A stretch of DNA of 64,000 nucleotides from Flavivirga abyssicola. GTDB lineage: Bacteria; Bacteroidota; Bacteroidia; Flavobacteriales; Flavobacteriaceae. Positions within the stretch are counted from its first letter, which is position 1, and the number at the start of each line of letters is the position of its first letter. Shown here piece by piece: positions 22,301-30,097 of the stretch. The stretch is from assembly GCF_030540775.2 (NCBI RefSeq), contig NZ_CP141266.1:2281001-2345000 (forward strand), given 5' to 3'. The notes below the pieces were generated by a model. It worked only from the letters and a program-made list of their open reading frames with translations. It searched no databases and was not told the DNA's origin. The position numbers and the translations under genes were made by a program.

Positions 22301-23790
22301 GATCCAGATCTGCTTCAAATGGTGGCGCGCCACCAGGACCAGATGGAAAGAAAAAAGCACCGCCAAAAGTGAAAAATCAATCAGTTACAAAACTATTAAA
22401 TGCTGGTATAGATATTTTAACAAGTATAAAAAGAATTCAAGTTAATTATTCAGAAAATAACGGAACATTTTTACCAGGATATTTACAAACACCAGGCTTC
22501 GTAGGAACTTTAAAACCAACAACAGCATTTACATTTGGTAGTCAAAGTGACGTGAGGCATCTTGCAGCAAGAAGAGGTTGGTTAACCGTTTTTCCTGAAT
22601 TTAATCAACAGTATACAGCGACAAATACAAAACAACTTGATATATCTGCCAGTTTAGAGCCTGTAAAAAGTTTAAAAATTGACATTGTAGGAAGTCGTAG
22701 CTACCTTGAAAATTATACCGAAAACTTTAAAGTTACTGAAAATGGAGATACTTATGAATATGAGTCGCTAACCCCGAATACCTTTGGTAATTTTAATATA
22801 TCAACTGTTTTATTAAAAACAGCGTTTAGTAAAAGCGACGAAACTACTTCTGAAGCTTTTAATGATTTTAAGGCAAACAGACTTATAATAGCTAGGAGAT
22901 TAGCTGCGAGAAATGGAGTTAATATGAATCTCCCATCTAATTTTGAAGATGATGATTTAAATGGTTATCCAAAAGGCTATGGAAAAACCAGTCAAGCAGT
23001 ATTGTTGCCCGCTTTTTTAGCAGCCTATTCTGGTCAAGATGCCAGTAGTGTAAAACTAGGAGCATTTAGGGATATGCCTATCCCTAATTGGGATTTAAAG
23101 TATTCTGGTTTTATGAAATTTAAATGGTTTAAAAAGAATTTTAAACGTTTTTCATTGACACATGGGTACCGTTCAACATATACAATAAACCAATTTCAAT
23201 CTAATTTAGATTTTGAGGCTATAGATCCAACTTTAGATTACGATAATCAGGCACTTAATACTAAAGATCAATCAGGTAATTATAAAAATGAACGTTTGTT
23301 AAGTAACATTAACTTAGCAGAGATGTTTAGTCCTTTGGTTAGGCTTGATTTTGAAATGAAGAACTCCGTTAAAATCTTAGCAGAAGTTAGAAAAGACAGA
23401 TTGTTATCACTAAGTTTTGATAATAATTTAATGACCGAGGTGCAAGGGAATGAGTATATTATAGGTTTAGGGTATAGAATTAAAGATTTAAAAATACGCT
23501 CTAAATTAGCAGGACCAAGAAAGCGTGTGGTAAGTGATTTAAATATGAAGGCGGATATCTCTGTTAGAGATAATAAAACGATTATTAGATATTTGGATCT
23601 GGAGAATAATCAAGTAACATCCGGACAAACAATTTGGGGTGTAAAATATTCTGCAGATTATGCGTTTAGTAAAAACTTAACAGCGCTCTTTTATTTTGAT
23701 TACTCGTTTTCAGAATATGCTATCTCTACAGCATTTCCACAAACCACTATCCGTTCTGGTTTTACTCTCAGGTATAATTTTGGGAATTAA
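16399..23790 (+). CDS. sprA: T9SS translocon protein SprA (Sov homologue)
   Basis: A 2463-residue protein, the size of flavobacterial SprA, which structural work showed to be a single-chain giant outer-membrane beta barrel that exports T9SS substrates. The start is TTG, 6 bases after the ruvA stop; no ATG, GTG or other TTG occurs in frame before the signal peptide, whose hydrophobic core FLILALLCSVIAW ends at WSQQ. Landmarks include FETIFGGNTIEVIPQGSVEMDLG, YVDDFEGSQNAIDLKSQQSW, FNELRLSD and a C-terminal FTLRYNFGN beta strand. The N-terminal 24 residues before the hydrophobic core are unusually long and include codons resembling a dispersed intergenic repeat. gcvH follows after 199 bases. Confidence 0.97.
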   Translation: MNRTNLKFYKSVKSHHIKCSRSTFLILALLCSVIAWSQQPVQQDSVKTGFSLGRLKTPNPNSVESKYTYDSFTNRYIYTEKIGEFDINFPIILTPEEYYAFVAKENLKAYYKEKIDAFDGKKGGAKDERKNLLPEFYVKSGLFETIFGGNTIEVIPQGSVEMDLGILFSKQDNPSFSPRNRSNFTFDFDQRISLSLLGKVGTRLQVTANYDTQSTFDFQNLIKLEYAPTEDDIIQKIEVGNVSMPLNSSLITGAQSLFGVKAQLQFGKTTVTGVFSEQKSQANTVVAQGGGTVEEFDLFIRDYDENRHFFLAQYFRGKYDQALINYPFINNGGLQITRLEVWVTNRSNRTENVRNIVALQDLGESVATQIGAPALNILRPEAVPNNPNNGLDPTNIGGTTTGSQITEAIRDIATAQAGITVPGTTEGFDYAKLENARKLINIQEYTLNSELGYISLNQRLNNDEVLAVAFQYTLGGEVYQVGEFANDGVDATDVTENSSGQVTQVVNSNLILKLLKSSVTSVEQPVWDLMMKNIYDTGAFNLSQDDFKLNIFYNEASPLNFIKPVEGTTFPPFDNHTPIDPNDDKDIIETPLLRLFNLDKLNFNNDPQSNGDGFFDFIPGITVLPQNGKIIFTKVEPFGRYLFDVLDDDGNPNNNDFDYDQETYTNPNQEKYVYDILYKQTKTAALEEIEKNKFRLKGRYKSTGGDGIPLGAFNVPRGSVRVTAGGRVLVEGVDYTVNYQLGRVQILDEALKASNTPIEVSTENNAVFGQQTRRFTGINVEHKFNENFVLGATLLNLNERPITQKANFGSEPINNTIFGFNGNYSTKVPFLTRLANKLPNIDTDAESNLSVRGEFAYLAPGAPKGTDFNGEATSYVDDFEGSQNAIDLKSQQSWFLSSRPFDINGNNQEDPEDGPGIQNGYGRALLNWYSIDPIFYSSQRPSDISDDDLSSLYTSRVFINELFPDRDLVQGQNTVLFTLDLAYYPEERGPYNFESSAETGILNNPQNSWGGITRQLTSTDFEQQNVEYIEFWLQDPFQENPTNQGGKLVFNLGNISEDIVKDGRKLYENGLPQDGNISLLQPTTWGTVVPQNQSLIYAFDTTGEERTNQDVGYDGYSDSDEAPVIDGDPLLTSIFDPFRGLDDPSNDNYTYFLNTEGNIFERYKKYNGVEGNTPETFTDTDRAANTQPDVEDINRDNTMNTIDSYFEYELEITPATLNLDTNPFIVDFKNSEPRRFPNGETTSGDSGSNPNPKWYLFRIPVDVPLERFDDNTTPENIPYKRVGGITDFRSIRFTRMYLKEFSEPTVFRFGTLDLVRSDWRRYKQTLDEDTNNNDDDTEFSLGIIGTIENGDDGTYVSPPGVEPEELFNNNTVVRQNEQSLVVNVCDLESEDSRGAFKNISMDMRQYKRLRMFIHAQDDGSDGFPEGEGGRGRLVGFIRMGNDLTENYYQIEIPLLKSQRNSTDPNEVWPNENEINLPLDILGKIKAQAISDGPLPNNDPRFYDVVNDEIVEVNNQFAGYVTDQHRVAIKGNPNFGDIRTLMVGVKNTDASNICTQVWFNELRLSDLDNEGGWAAVLSVDTNIADFANISATGRKSTAGFGGLEQGPSQRSLEDVQQYDVVTNINVGQLLPKKWGVQVPFNYAQSEELITPKYDQFYKDLTLDSRLDAADTKEDRDRIKEQSEDYTRRQSINFIGVRKVRTSDATPRFYDVENLTLNYSYNKVEHRDFEIENSVNKTVRIGANYAFNFNPIEIEPFKKSDSLFRGKYWKILKDFNVNLLPTSFTVNTDVNRQFNRQKFREVDLTGGNIGIEELFRRNYTFDFQYTINYNLTKSLQLNFTAANNNIVRNYFKDNIINGEQDPTLDVWDGLLDFGDPNRQSQNLGVTYQLPINKIPTFSFLNATYQYTGDFQWQKGSDLYGDITLPDDPNTTYDLGNTISNSSVHNINSTLDMKKLYKYIGLVKRPIKRVRSRSASNGGAPPGPDGKKKAPPKVKNQSVTKLLNAGIDILTSIKRIQVNYSENNGTFLPGYLQTPGFVGTLKPTTAFTFGSQSDVRHLAARRGWLTVFPEFNQQYTATNTKQLDISASLEPVKSLKIDIVGSRSYLENYTENFKVTENGDTYEYESLTPNTFGNFNISTVLLKTAFSKSDETTSEAFNDFKANRLIIARRLAARNGVNMNLPSNFEDDDLNGYPKGYGKTSQAVLLPAFLAAYSGQDASSVKLGAFRDMPIPNWDLKYSGFMKFKWFKKNFKRFSLTHGYRSTYTINQFQSNLDFEAIDPTLDYDNQALNTKDQSGNYKNERLLSNINLAEMFSPLVRLDFEMKNSVKILAEVRKDRLLSLSFDNNLMTEVQGNEYIIGLGYRIKDLKIRSKLAGPRKRVVSDLNMKADISVRDNKTIIRYLDLENNQVTSGQTIWGVKYSADYAFSKNLTALFYFDYSFSEYAISTAFPQTTIRSGFTLRYNFGN

Positions 23791-23989
23791 ATTAGAAAAA
23801 TGAGTCTAAAAAACATTAATTTCTTTACTTAAAATCAGATCTGTTAAATAAGTAATTTCTAACAATAATCATTTATACATCATTTTTCATTTAAATAAGT
23901 GAAATCATCATGTTTTTTATTAGATAATCTATTTGAATTTAAGATTTGAATAAATACATTTGTTAAATAAATGAATTTAAATTAATACT

Positions 23990-24370
23990 ATGAATATTCC
24001 ATCAGAATTAAAATACACCAAAGATCACGAATGGATCAAAATCGAAGGTGATGTTGCAACTATAGGTATTACAGACTTTGCACAAAGTGAATTAGGAGAT
24101 ATTGTATATGTAGAAGTAGAGACTGTTGATGAAACATTGGATGCAGAAGAAATTTTTGGAACAGTTGAAGCAGTTAAAACGGTATCAGACTTGTTTTTAC
24201 CTTTATCTGGTGAAATTATAGAATTTAATGAGTCTTTAGAAGATGAACCAGAAAAAGTAAATAGTGACCCTTACGGTAATGGTTGGATGATAAAATTAAA
24301 ATGTTCAGATCTTTCCCAAGTAGAAGGACTTATGTCTGATGATGATTACAAAGCATTGATAGGTGCTTAA
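23990..24370 (+). CDS. gcvH: Glycine cleavage system H protein
   Basis: 126 residues, the standard length. The lipoyl-bearing lysine is K63 in [12 protein letters not shown], set in the barrel-sandwich fold, with DHEWI near the N-terminus and NxDPYGNGW-like sequence near the C-terminus. The protein shuttles the aminomethyl group of glycine between the P, T and L proteins; none of these is encoded in this window. Its 3' end overlaps the next gene by 8 bases, so the two are translationally coupled. The sprA-gcvH-vanZ order is one I recall from other flavobacteria. Confidence 0.97.
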   Translation: MNIPSELKYTKDHEWIKIEGDVATIGITDFAQSELGDIVYVEVETVDETLDAEEIFGTVEAVKTVSDLFLPLSGEIIEFNESLEDEPEKVNSDPYGNGWMIKLKCSDLSQVEGLMSDDDYKALIGA

Positions 24371-24740
24371 AAAGCTAACACCTATAATAACCATAATATA
24401 TTCGTTGGCTTTAATTACAGTTAGTTTAATTAAGCTTAATAACGTTCCAGATATAGGTATTTCTTTTGGAGACAAAGTGTTTCACTTTTTTGCCTATTTT
24501 GTTTTAACCATTTTATGGTTTTATACGTTTTTGTATTCATTTAAACTTAAAAGTAAAAAGGCCATAGTTTTTGCTGTTGTCCTTTCTGTTTTTTTCGGTA
24601 TAATTATTGAGGTATTACAGGAAAGTATTACAGTTTCAAGAAGCTTGGATGTTTACGATGCTGTAGCAAATACCCTTGGTGCTTTATTGGCGTCAGTTGT
24701 AATGTGGTTTAAAAGTAATTTGAGCGTTAAAAACGCATAA
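24363..24740 (+). CDS. VanZ-family membrane protein
   Basis: 125 residues with four predicted membrane segments. It starts at GTG inside the end of gcvH (8-base overlap). VanZ-like signature positions are visible: [10 protein letters not shown] in the second segment, EVLQE after the third and [18 protein letters not shown] leading into the last. VanZ proteins give low-level glycopeptide resistance in some Gram-positives, but the role of short Gram-negative members is not known. The function here is left open. Confidence 0.85.
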   Translation: MLKKLTPIITIIYSLALITVSLIKLNNVPDIGISFGDKVFHFFAYFVLTILWFYTFLYSFKLKSKKAIVFAVVLSVFFGIIIEVLQESITVSRSLDVYDAVANTLGALLASVVMWFKSNLSVKNA

Positions 24741-24744
24741 ACAC

Positions 24745-24776
24745 TTGCTTTTTTTATAAATAAATAGTTATTTTAG
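24745..24776 (+). promoter_or_regulatory. Putative promoter of the first TonB gene
   Basis: TTG at 24745-24747, then 21 bases, then TATTTTAG at 24769-24776, one base off TAnnTTTG. It lies 24 bases before the start codon. Confidence 0.45.
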
Positions 24777-24800
24777 CAATCTTGATAAATGATATAAATT

Positions 24801-25523
24801 ATGGAATCTAAAAAAAATCCCAAAGCTAATGTTGGACGTAACAGTTCACTTTACTTCGCTATTGGTTTAGCATTAATGTTATTTTTAACAAACTATGCTA
24901 TTAATTATAAAACGTATGATAAGTCCGATACAGATATAGGAATGGTCGATATGGATGAAGAATTGGAAGAAGAAATCCCAATTACTGAACAAATACAAAC
25001 ACCTCCACCTCCACCACCTCCACCAGCAGCACCAGAAGTAATTGAGATTGTTGAAGATGAAGTTGAAATAGAAGAAACAGTTATAGAATCTACAGAAGTT
25101 GATCAAGAGACTGAGATTGTTGAGGTAGAGGAAGTAGAAGTAGAGGAAGTAGATGAAGATATAGATGTACCGTTTTCAGTAATTGAAAATGTACCTGTTT
25201 TTCCAGGGTGTGAGAAAGAGAAAAACAATACTAAGAAAAGAGATTGTATGTCTAAAAAAATAGCACAATTTGTTAATAGAAAATTCAATACAGAATTAGC
25301 TAGTGACTTAGGGCTATCAGGAAGACAGCGTATCAATGTGATTTTTAAAATAGATAAAACTGGTAATATTACTGGTATTCGTGCAAGAGCACCGCATCCA
25401 GGTTTAGAAAAAGAAGCAACGCGTGTTATTGGTCTATTGCCAAAAATGAAGCCAGGAAAACAACGTGGAAAACCTGTAAACGTTCCATATTCGTTACCAA
25501 TAATTTTCCAAGTACAAGATTAA
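24801..25523 (+). CDS. TonB-family energy transducer
   Basis: 240 residues. It has an inner-membrane anchor near residues 16-33, an eight-proline run (about 69-76), a long Glu/Val-rich periplasmic spacer and a C-terminal TonB domain (about 160-240, with INVIFKIDKTGNITGIRARAPHPGLEKEATRVI). Just before that domain come two cysteines, C137 (FPGCE) and C149 (DCMSKKI), with eleven residues between them. TonB passes proton-motive energy from ExbB/ExbD to outer-membrane receptors. A second paralogue follows, so this looks like a local duplication. Confidence 0.93.
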   Translation: MESKKNPKANVGRNSSLYFAIGLALMLFLTNYAINYKTYDKSDTDIGMVDMDEELEEEIPITEQIQTPPPPPPPPAAPEVIEIVEDEVEIEETVIESTEVDQETEIVEVEEVEVEEVDEDIDVPFSVIENVPVFPGCEKEKNNTKKRDCMSKKIAQFVNRKFNTELASDLGLSGRQRINVIFKIDKTGNITGIRARAPHPGLEKEATRVIGLLPKMKPGKQRGKPVNVPYSLPIIFQVQD

Positions 25524-25571
25524 TTGAAAATAATTCCTTGATGGTATTTTCTCAAGGTTTCCATTGAAATT

Positions 25572-25617
25572 GTCATTCCCACGACTTGTGCTGAATTTGT
25601 TTCAGTAAGGTGGGAAA
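25572..25617. repeat. Imperfect palindrome between the two TonB genes
   Basis: ttcccac (25576-25582) pairs with gtgggaa (25610-25616), and an inner ctgaat/tttcag pair nests within. It resembles other dispersed elements that contain gtcatt and gctga-like cores. Confidence 0.55.
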
Positions 25618-25626
25618 CCAAATATA

Positions 25627-25665
25627 AAATCCCGTTACAAAACTTGTAACGGGATTTCTTTTTTT
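25627..25665 (+). terminator. Strong Rho-independent terminator after the first TonB gene
   Basis: A perfect 14-bp stem, aaatcccgttacaa (25627-25640) with ttgtaacgggattt (25644-25657), has the 3-base loop aac and is followed by a T run. Confidence 0.92.
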
Positions 25666-25717
25666 GGTACGCTTATTGTGTTTTTATCATAATATTAACA
25701 TTTATACTATAATTATT

Positions 25718-26506
25718 ATGAGTAATCAAAAGAAAACTCACGAACTCATTCGGCAAAATGAGAAACTCGTGAAAAAATCACAAAAGCATGATGCAAATTT
25801 ACAAAAAAACACGACCCTTTACTTTCAAATAGGGTTAATTGTATGTCTACTGGCAGTCTTTGGCTTGTTAGAGATGAAGTTTGAAACTAATGTTCCAACT
25901 TATGGTGGAGATCCTCCGTTAGATGAGCCTTATAGTATCGATATTCCAATAGTAAAACCTGAGCTTCCAACTATTAAAGAACCTATTGAGCAAAAACAGA
26001 AGAAGCAATCGAATACTTATGTAGAAGTACCAGACGATACTCCTGTAGACCCTGTGATAGATAAACCATTAGATCCAATTGTAAACACAAATCCACCAAT
26101 AGACCCAGATGACATAAATTTAGTAGATAAGCCGCCAGTAGAGGTGTTTATACCTGTTAACCTAGTTCAAGTAGTACCAATCTATCCTGGTTGTGAAAAG
26201 AAAAAATCGAACGATGAAAGACGAAAGTGTATGTCGAAAAAAATAGACAAACTCATCCAAAGAAAATTTGATACAGATTTGGGAAGTGAATTTGGACTTT
26301 CTGGAAGGCAAGTTATACGTACTTTATTTAAAATAGATAAAAACGGTAAGATTACCGATATTAGAATTAGAGCCCCACATCCTGGTTTAGAAAAAGAAGC
26401 TGAACGGATTATTAACATTATCCCAGAAATGACACCAGCGAAACAACAAAACAAAAATGTAGGGGTAACTTATACATTACCAATAGTATTTGATGTACAT
26501 AACTAA
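25718..26506 (+). CDS. Second TonB-family energy transducer
   Basis: 262 residues from the ATG at 25718. A longer frame starting with TTG at 25664 would begin inside the preceding terminator, so it was rejected. The protein has a cytoplasmic Lys-rich head, one membrane segment (about 35-52), a Pro-rich spacer (PVDPVIDKPLDPI) and a TonB C-terminal domain nearly identical in outline to the first paralogue (FKIDKNGKITDIRIRAPHPGLEKEAERII). C159 (YPGCE) and C171 (RRKCMSKKI) repeat the C-x11-C pair. It is separated from its neighbour by a strong terminator, so it is regulated on its own. Confidence 0.93.
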   Translation: MSNQKKTHELIRQNEKLVKKSQKHDANLQKNTTLYFQIGLIVCLLAVFGLLEMKFETNVPTYGGDPPLDEPYSIDIPIVKPELPTIKEPIEQKQKKQSNTYVEVPDDTPVDPVIDKPLDPIVNTNPPIDPDDINLVDKPPVEVFIPVNLVQVVPIYPGCEKKKSNDERRKCMSKKIDKLIQRKFDTDLGSEFGLSGRQVIRTLFKIDKNGKITDIRIRAPHPGLEKEAERIINIIPEMTPAKQQNKNVGVTYTLPIVFDVHN

Positions 26507-26530
26507 TAATACATAATTTAATAGTCTTAG

Positions 26531-26564
26531 AACCGTTATCATTTTATAGATAGCGGTTTTTTCT
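26531..26564 (+). terminator. Terminator after the second TonB gene
   Basis: aaccgttatc (26531-26540) pairs with gatagcggtt (26549-26558) through one G-T wobble, and a T tract follows. A further palindrome, gacctgaaa...tttcagggtc, lies at 26566-26587. Confidence 0.8.
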
Positions 26565-26803
26565 TGACCTGAAATTGTTTCAGGGTCATTCTGGTTTGCA
26601 GAAAAGAAAATTCGTTTGTTTTTCTGTTTATCAGTTAATTATTTATCAAGTCTTTGTTCTCGTTTCTAATACTGAAGCGGTCTTAATGTCTTATTCGAAC
26701 ATTAATGATGTAAGTATTTAGAAATAGATTAGAACTTTTTTGTGAATTAGCAATCTAAAAAAATATAGTATCTTTCTGCACAAATAAATATTAACCTATT
26801 TTC

Positions 26804-28903
26804 ATGAAGAGATTCATTCTACTGTTTCTACTTTTAGTTCAATACAACAGTTATTCACAAGATACCTTTTTAGCCGAAAAACCACCTGTTTTTCCAAACT
26901 GTGAAAATGTAGTCATTGATTCTTTACAACAATGTTTTGATAGAAATGTATTCGAACATATTTATAAGAATTTTAAGGAGCCTCAAAGGGTCCATGATGA
27001 AAAATATAAAGGAGAAGTTGTTGTTCTTTTTGAAGTAGATACCATAGGGCAATTTAGAGTTATTTACATTGACGCTATTTACAAGGAATTAAAGGAAGAA
27101 ACCAAACGTGTATTTTCAACTTTACCAAAAATAAAACCAGCTACTTATAATAGTAGAAAAACGTATAAGCAATATGCGTTACCTATAAAGATTCCTTTAG
27201 TTAATCAATCCGTGAAAACACAAGACTTAGCAAAAGAGAATACCATATCTAAACTAGAACAGCAATCAAAAGCCGAATTTGATAATGTTAATGCCGATTT
27301 AAGAACTTTTGAAGATAAAGCTTACGAGAGCCAATTAAACATCCAGTTTACACATAGCGACTATTCAAGATTTGATAGAAGTATGAATCTTGTGGGAACT
27401 AATAGCCATACAGCTTCAAAACCATTTATGTACGATGAGGTTTCCAAATACTACGATTTTAAGGCCGAAAAAGAAAAATTAAAAAAAGAAACAGATACCT
27501 GGGTAGGAAGAAAACTTTGGAATGAACATTTAGTACAATTACAAGGTAAAGACTATTGGTTTACAGTCGACCCAATATTCGATTTACAAGTGGGTAAAGA
27601 TACCGATGCTGATTTTAGTTCCACATACAATAATACAAGAGGTATACTAGTTCAAGGAGGCTTAGGGAAAAATTTTAATTTTTATACATCAGTATTTGAA
27701 AGTCAAGGTAGATTTGCTCAATATGTAAATCAATACGCCGAAAGCTTAAAAGCTTTTGGTCCAGATCCTGCCATTATTCCGGGTCGTGGTATTGCCAAGC
27801 GTTTTAAAACGGATTCTTACGATTATCCGGTAGCAGAAGCTTATTTATCCTACTCACCGGCAAAATTTATAAATGTTCAATTTGGACATGGTAAAAATTT
27901 TATAGGCGATGGGTATCGGTCATTATTACTTAGCGATGTAACAAGTCCCCATCCATTTTTAAAGTTAAACACCAAGTTTTGGAAAATAAAATATACCAGC
28001 ACTTGGATGTGGTTAAAAGATGTAAGACCAGAAGTTGTAGCCGATAAAGCATTTTTAACTAAGTATATCGCAAACCATTATTTAAGTTGGAATGTATCCA
28101 AACGATTAAATGTCGGATTATTTGAATCGGTACTTTGGACAAACTCTAACGATAGAGGTTTCGATATAAATTATATAAATCCTATTATCTTTTATAGAGC
28201 CATAGAGTTTGAAACAGGACAAGGAGCAGGGAATGCACTTCTTGGTGCGTCGGCCAAATATAAATGGAACGATAACATAAATATATACGGTCAATTTATT
28301 TTAGATGAATTTTCACTTAGTGATGTTAAGGCCGGTGAAAAAAGTTGGAAAAATAAGTTTGGCTACCAATTGGGGGTTAAATATTTTAATGCTTTTAAGG
28401 TTGATAATTTATTATTACAATTTGAGTATAATAGAGTGAGGCCTTATACATATTCACATAACACTATAGTGCTAAATTATGCGCATAATAATCAATCGAT
28501 GGCCCACTTATGGGGCGCAAATTTTAGTGAAGCTATTTTAATTGGACGTTACCGTTACAAACGTTGGTTTGCCGATGCAAAACTTATTTATGGTATCCGC
28601 GGATTAGATTTTAACGATGGAACAGATAATTTTAGTTACGGAGGTGATATCTATAGAGATTATAATGAAAGACCTTTTGATACTGGTGTTGAAGTAGGGC
28701 AAGGTATAAAAACCAAAACGTTTAACGGTAATTTACAAGCAGGTTACCTTATTAATCCAGCATCCAATCTAAAGGTGTTTGCAGATATTAGTTTTAGAGA
28801 CTTTAATCCTGAAGCAGAAACTACAGCAACCTTTAAAAGCAATACCGTTTGGTTTAATTTTGGTCTTAGAACCGATCTGTTTAATTGGTATTTCGATTTC
28901 TAA
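26804..28903 (+). CDS. remB: Gliding motility protein RemB (outer-membrane, TonB-CTD-like N-terminus)
   Basis: 699 residues. A signal peptide ends near NSYSQ. Residues of about 28-135 resemble the TonB C-terminal domain of the two genes upstream: FPNCE (C33), a second cysteine at C44, GEVVVLFEVDTIGQFRVIYI and a closing YALPIKIPL. The remainder is rich in alternating aromatic strands and looks like an outer-membrane barrel related to capsule-assembly (Wzi-type) proteins, ending DLFNWYFDF. I recognise this as RemB, needed for full gliding in Flavobacterium, where I recall it lying close to sprA as here. The function of the N-terminal module is unknown. A palindrome overlaps the stop codon. Confidence 0.8.
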   Translation: MKRFILLFLLLVQYNSYSQDTFLAEKPPVFPNCENVVIDSLQQCFDRNVFEHIYKNFKEPQRVHDEKYKGEVVVLFEVDTIGQFRVIYIDAIYKELKEETKRVFSTLPKIKPATYNSRKTYKQYALPIKIPLVNQSVKTQDLAKENTISKLEQQSKAEFDNVNADLRTFEDKAYESQLNIQFTHSDYSRFDRSMNLVGTNSHTASKPFMYDEVSKYYDFKAEKEKLKKETDTWVGRKLWNEHLVQLQGKDYWFTVDPIFDLQVGKDTDADFSSTYNNTRGILVQGGLGKNFNFYTSVFESQGRFAQYVNQYAESLKAFGPDPAIIPGRGIAKRFKTDSYDYPVAEAYLSYSPAKFINVQFGHGKNFIGDGYRSLLLSDVTSPHPFLKLNTKFWKIKYTSTWMWLKDVRPEVVADKAFLTKYIANHYLSWNVSKRLNVGLFESVLWTNSNDRGFDINYINPIIFYRAIEFETGQGAGNALLGASAKYKWNDNINIYGQFILDEFSLSDVKAGEKSWKNKFGYQLGVKYFNAFKVDNLLLQFEYNRVRPYTYSHNTIVLNYAHNNQSMAHLWGANFSEAILIGRYRYKRWFADAKLIYGIRGLDFNDGTDNFSYGGDIYRDYNERPFDTGVEVGQGIKTKTFNGNLQAGYLINPASNLKVFADISFRDFNPEAETTATFKSNTVWFNFGLRTDLFNWYFDF

Positions 28904-28923
28904 TTCCTGCGAAGGCAGGAATC
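28903..28923. repeat. Dispersed palindrome at the remB stop codon
   Basis: attcctgc-gaa-ggcaggaatc begins at the last base of the remB stop codon. It is the same element as at 9471, 10578 and 51914. Confidence 0.75.
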
Positions 28924-29135
28924 TTATAAATTAAACCTAAAAGTTTGGTATTACTTTAAGTTTGATGCTTCTTTATTTTAAACATTGCTTCATTGAACGT
29001 TTATTCCCTTCCTTCTCTCTGAGCTGCTAATCCTTCTTAGGAAAGTTTTTGTCCTTCTGTAATAAATTTTAATAGCTTCAAAATTGAATTAAAAATGAGG
29101 TCGTTAGATAAACGATATTAAAAATACGCATACCA

Positions 29136-29166
29136 TTGCTCAAAATGCTTTTATAGAGTATATTTG
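29136..29166 (+). promoter_or_regulatory. Bacteroidota promoter of ctaB
   Basis: TTG at 29136-29138, a 20-base spacer, then TATATTTG at 29159-29166, an exact TAnnTTTG. The predicted transcript would have a leader of about 30 bases before the TTG start codon. Confidence 0.75.
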
Positions 29167-29201
29167 CACTCGCAATTAAAAGCCGTAGAGCAAATATAAC
29201 A

Positions 29202-30095
29202 TTGAGCAATTCAAAATCTTCATTAGCAACACCTTCTGTTATTTCAGATTTTAAAGAGATCACTAAAATGCGGTTAGCATTAAGTGTGGTTTTTTCATCG
29301 TTGGCAGGTTATTTATTGGGGGTTGATACTGTCGATTTTAAAACGTTAACACTATTAGCATTTGGAGGCTATTTTATGGTAGGGGCATCGAATGCTTTTA
29401 ATCAAATTATTGAAAAAGACCTGGACGCCTTAATGAAGCGTACTCAGAATAGGCCTATTCCAGCTGGGCGGATGTCTGTAACCACGGCATTCATCATAGC
29501 ATCTCTTTTTACTTTATTAGGTGTTATTATTCTATACACCATCAACAAGCAAACGGCCATGTTTGGTGCTATTTCAATATTTTTATACACCTGTGTATAC
29601 ACGCCTTTAAAAACTAAAACACCGCTGGCTGTTTTCGTAGGTGCTATTCCAGGAGCCATCCCTTTTATGTTAGGATGGGTGGCCGCTACAGATGATTTTG
29701 GGATAGAACCAGGCACCTTATTCGCTTTACAGTTTTTTTGGCAATTCCCTCACTTTTGGGCAATTGGTTGGTTTTTGTTTGATGATTATAAAAAAGGAGG
29801 ATTCTTTATGCTGCCAACAGGAAAGCAAGATAAAGGAACGGCGGTACAAACTATTATGTATACCATTTGGACATTACTAGTGTCTATTATCCCCGTATTT
29901 GGATTTACAGGGACATTACAATTATCAATTGTTGCTGCCATATTAGTTTTTATTTTAGGATTAGGTATGTTGTATTATGCCATTCGATTGTTTAAAGAAA
30001 TGACTGAAAAAGCAGCAAAACAACTCATGTTAGCTAGTGTTTCCTATATAACACTTGTTCAAATAGTGTATGTAATAGATAAATTTATAAGATAA
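29202..30095 (+). CDS. ctaB: Protoheme IX farnesyltransferase (heme O synthase)
   Basis: 297 residues of the UbiA prenyltransferase family. The first aspartate-rich motif is seen in NAFNQIIEKDLDALMKRTQNRPIP, and about eight membrane segments follow. It attaches a farnesyl chain to heme b to make heme O for the oxidase encoded just downstream. The start is TTG; the first in-frame ATG (29269) would remove the conserved N-terminus, and a good promoter lies 35 bases upstream of the TTG. The gap to the next gene is only 2 bases, so they form an operon. Confidence 0.95.
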   Translation: MSNSKSSLATPSVISDFKEITKMRLALSVVFSSLAGYLLGVDTVDFKTLTLLAFGGYFMVGASNAFNQIIEKDLDALMKRTQNRPIPAGRMSVTTAFIIASLFTLLGVIILYTINKQTAMFGAISIFLYTCVYTPLKTKTPLAVFVGAIPGAIPFMLGWVAATDDFGIEPGTLFALQFFWQFPHFWAIGWFLFDDYKKGGFFMLPTGKQDKGTAVQTIMYTIWTLLVSIIPVFGFTGTLQLSIVAAILVFILGLGMLYYAIRLFKEMTEKAAKQLMLASVSYITLVQIVYVIDKFIR

Positions 30096-30097
30096 CC

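Noticed and set aside
24885-25336. Minus-strand frames opposite the first TonB gene
   Set aside because: They arise from the proline- and glutamate-rich codons of the TonB spacer and have unnatural composition.
25664-25717. TTG-initiated extension of the second TonB gene
   Set aside because: It starts in the T tract of a strong terminator; the ATG at 25718 fits the protein layout.
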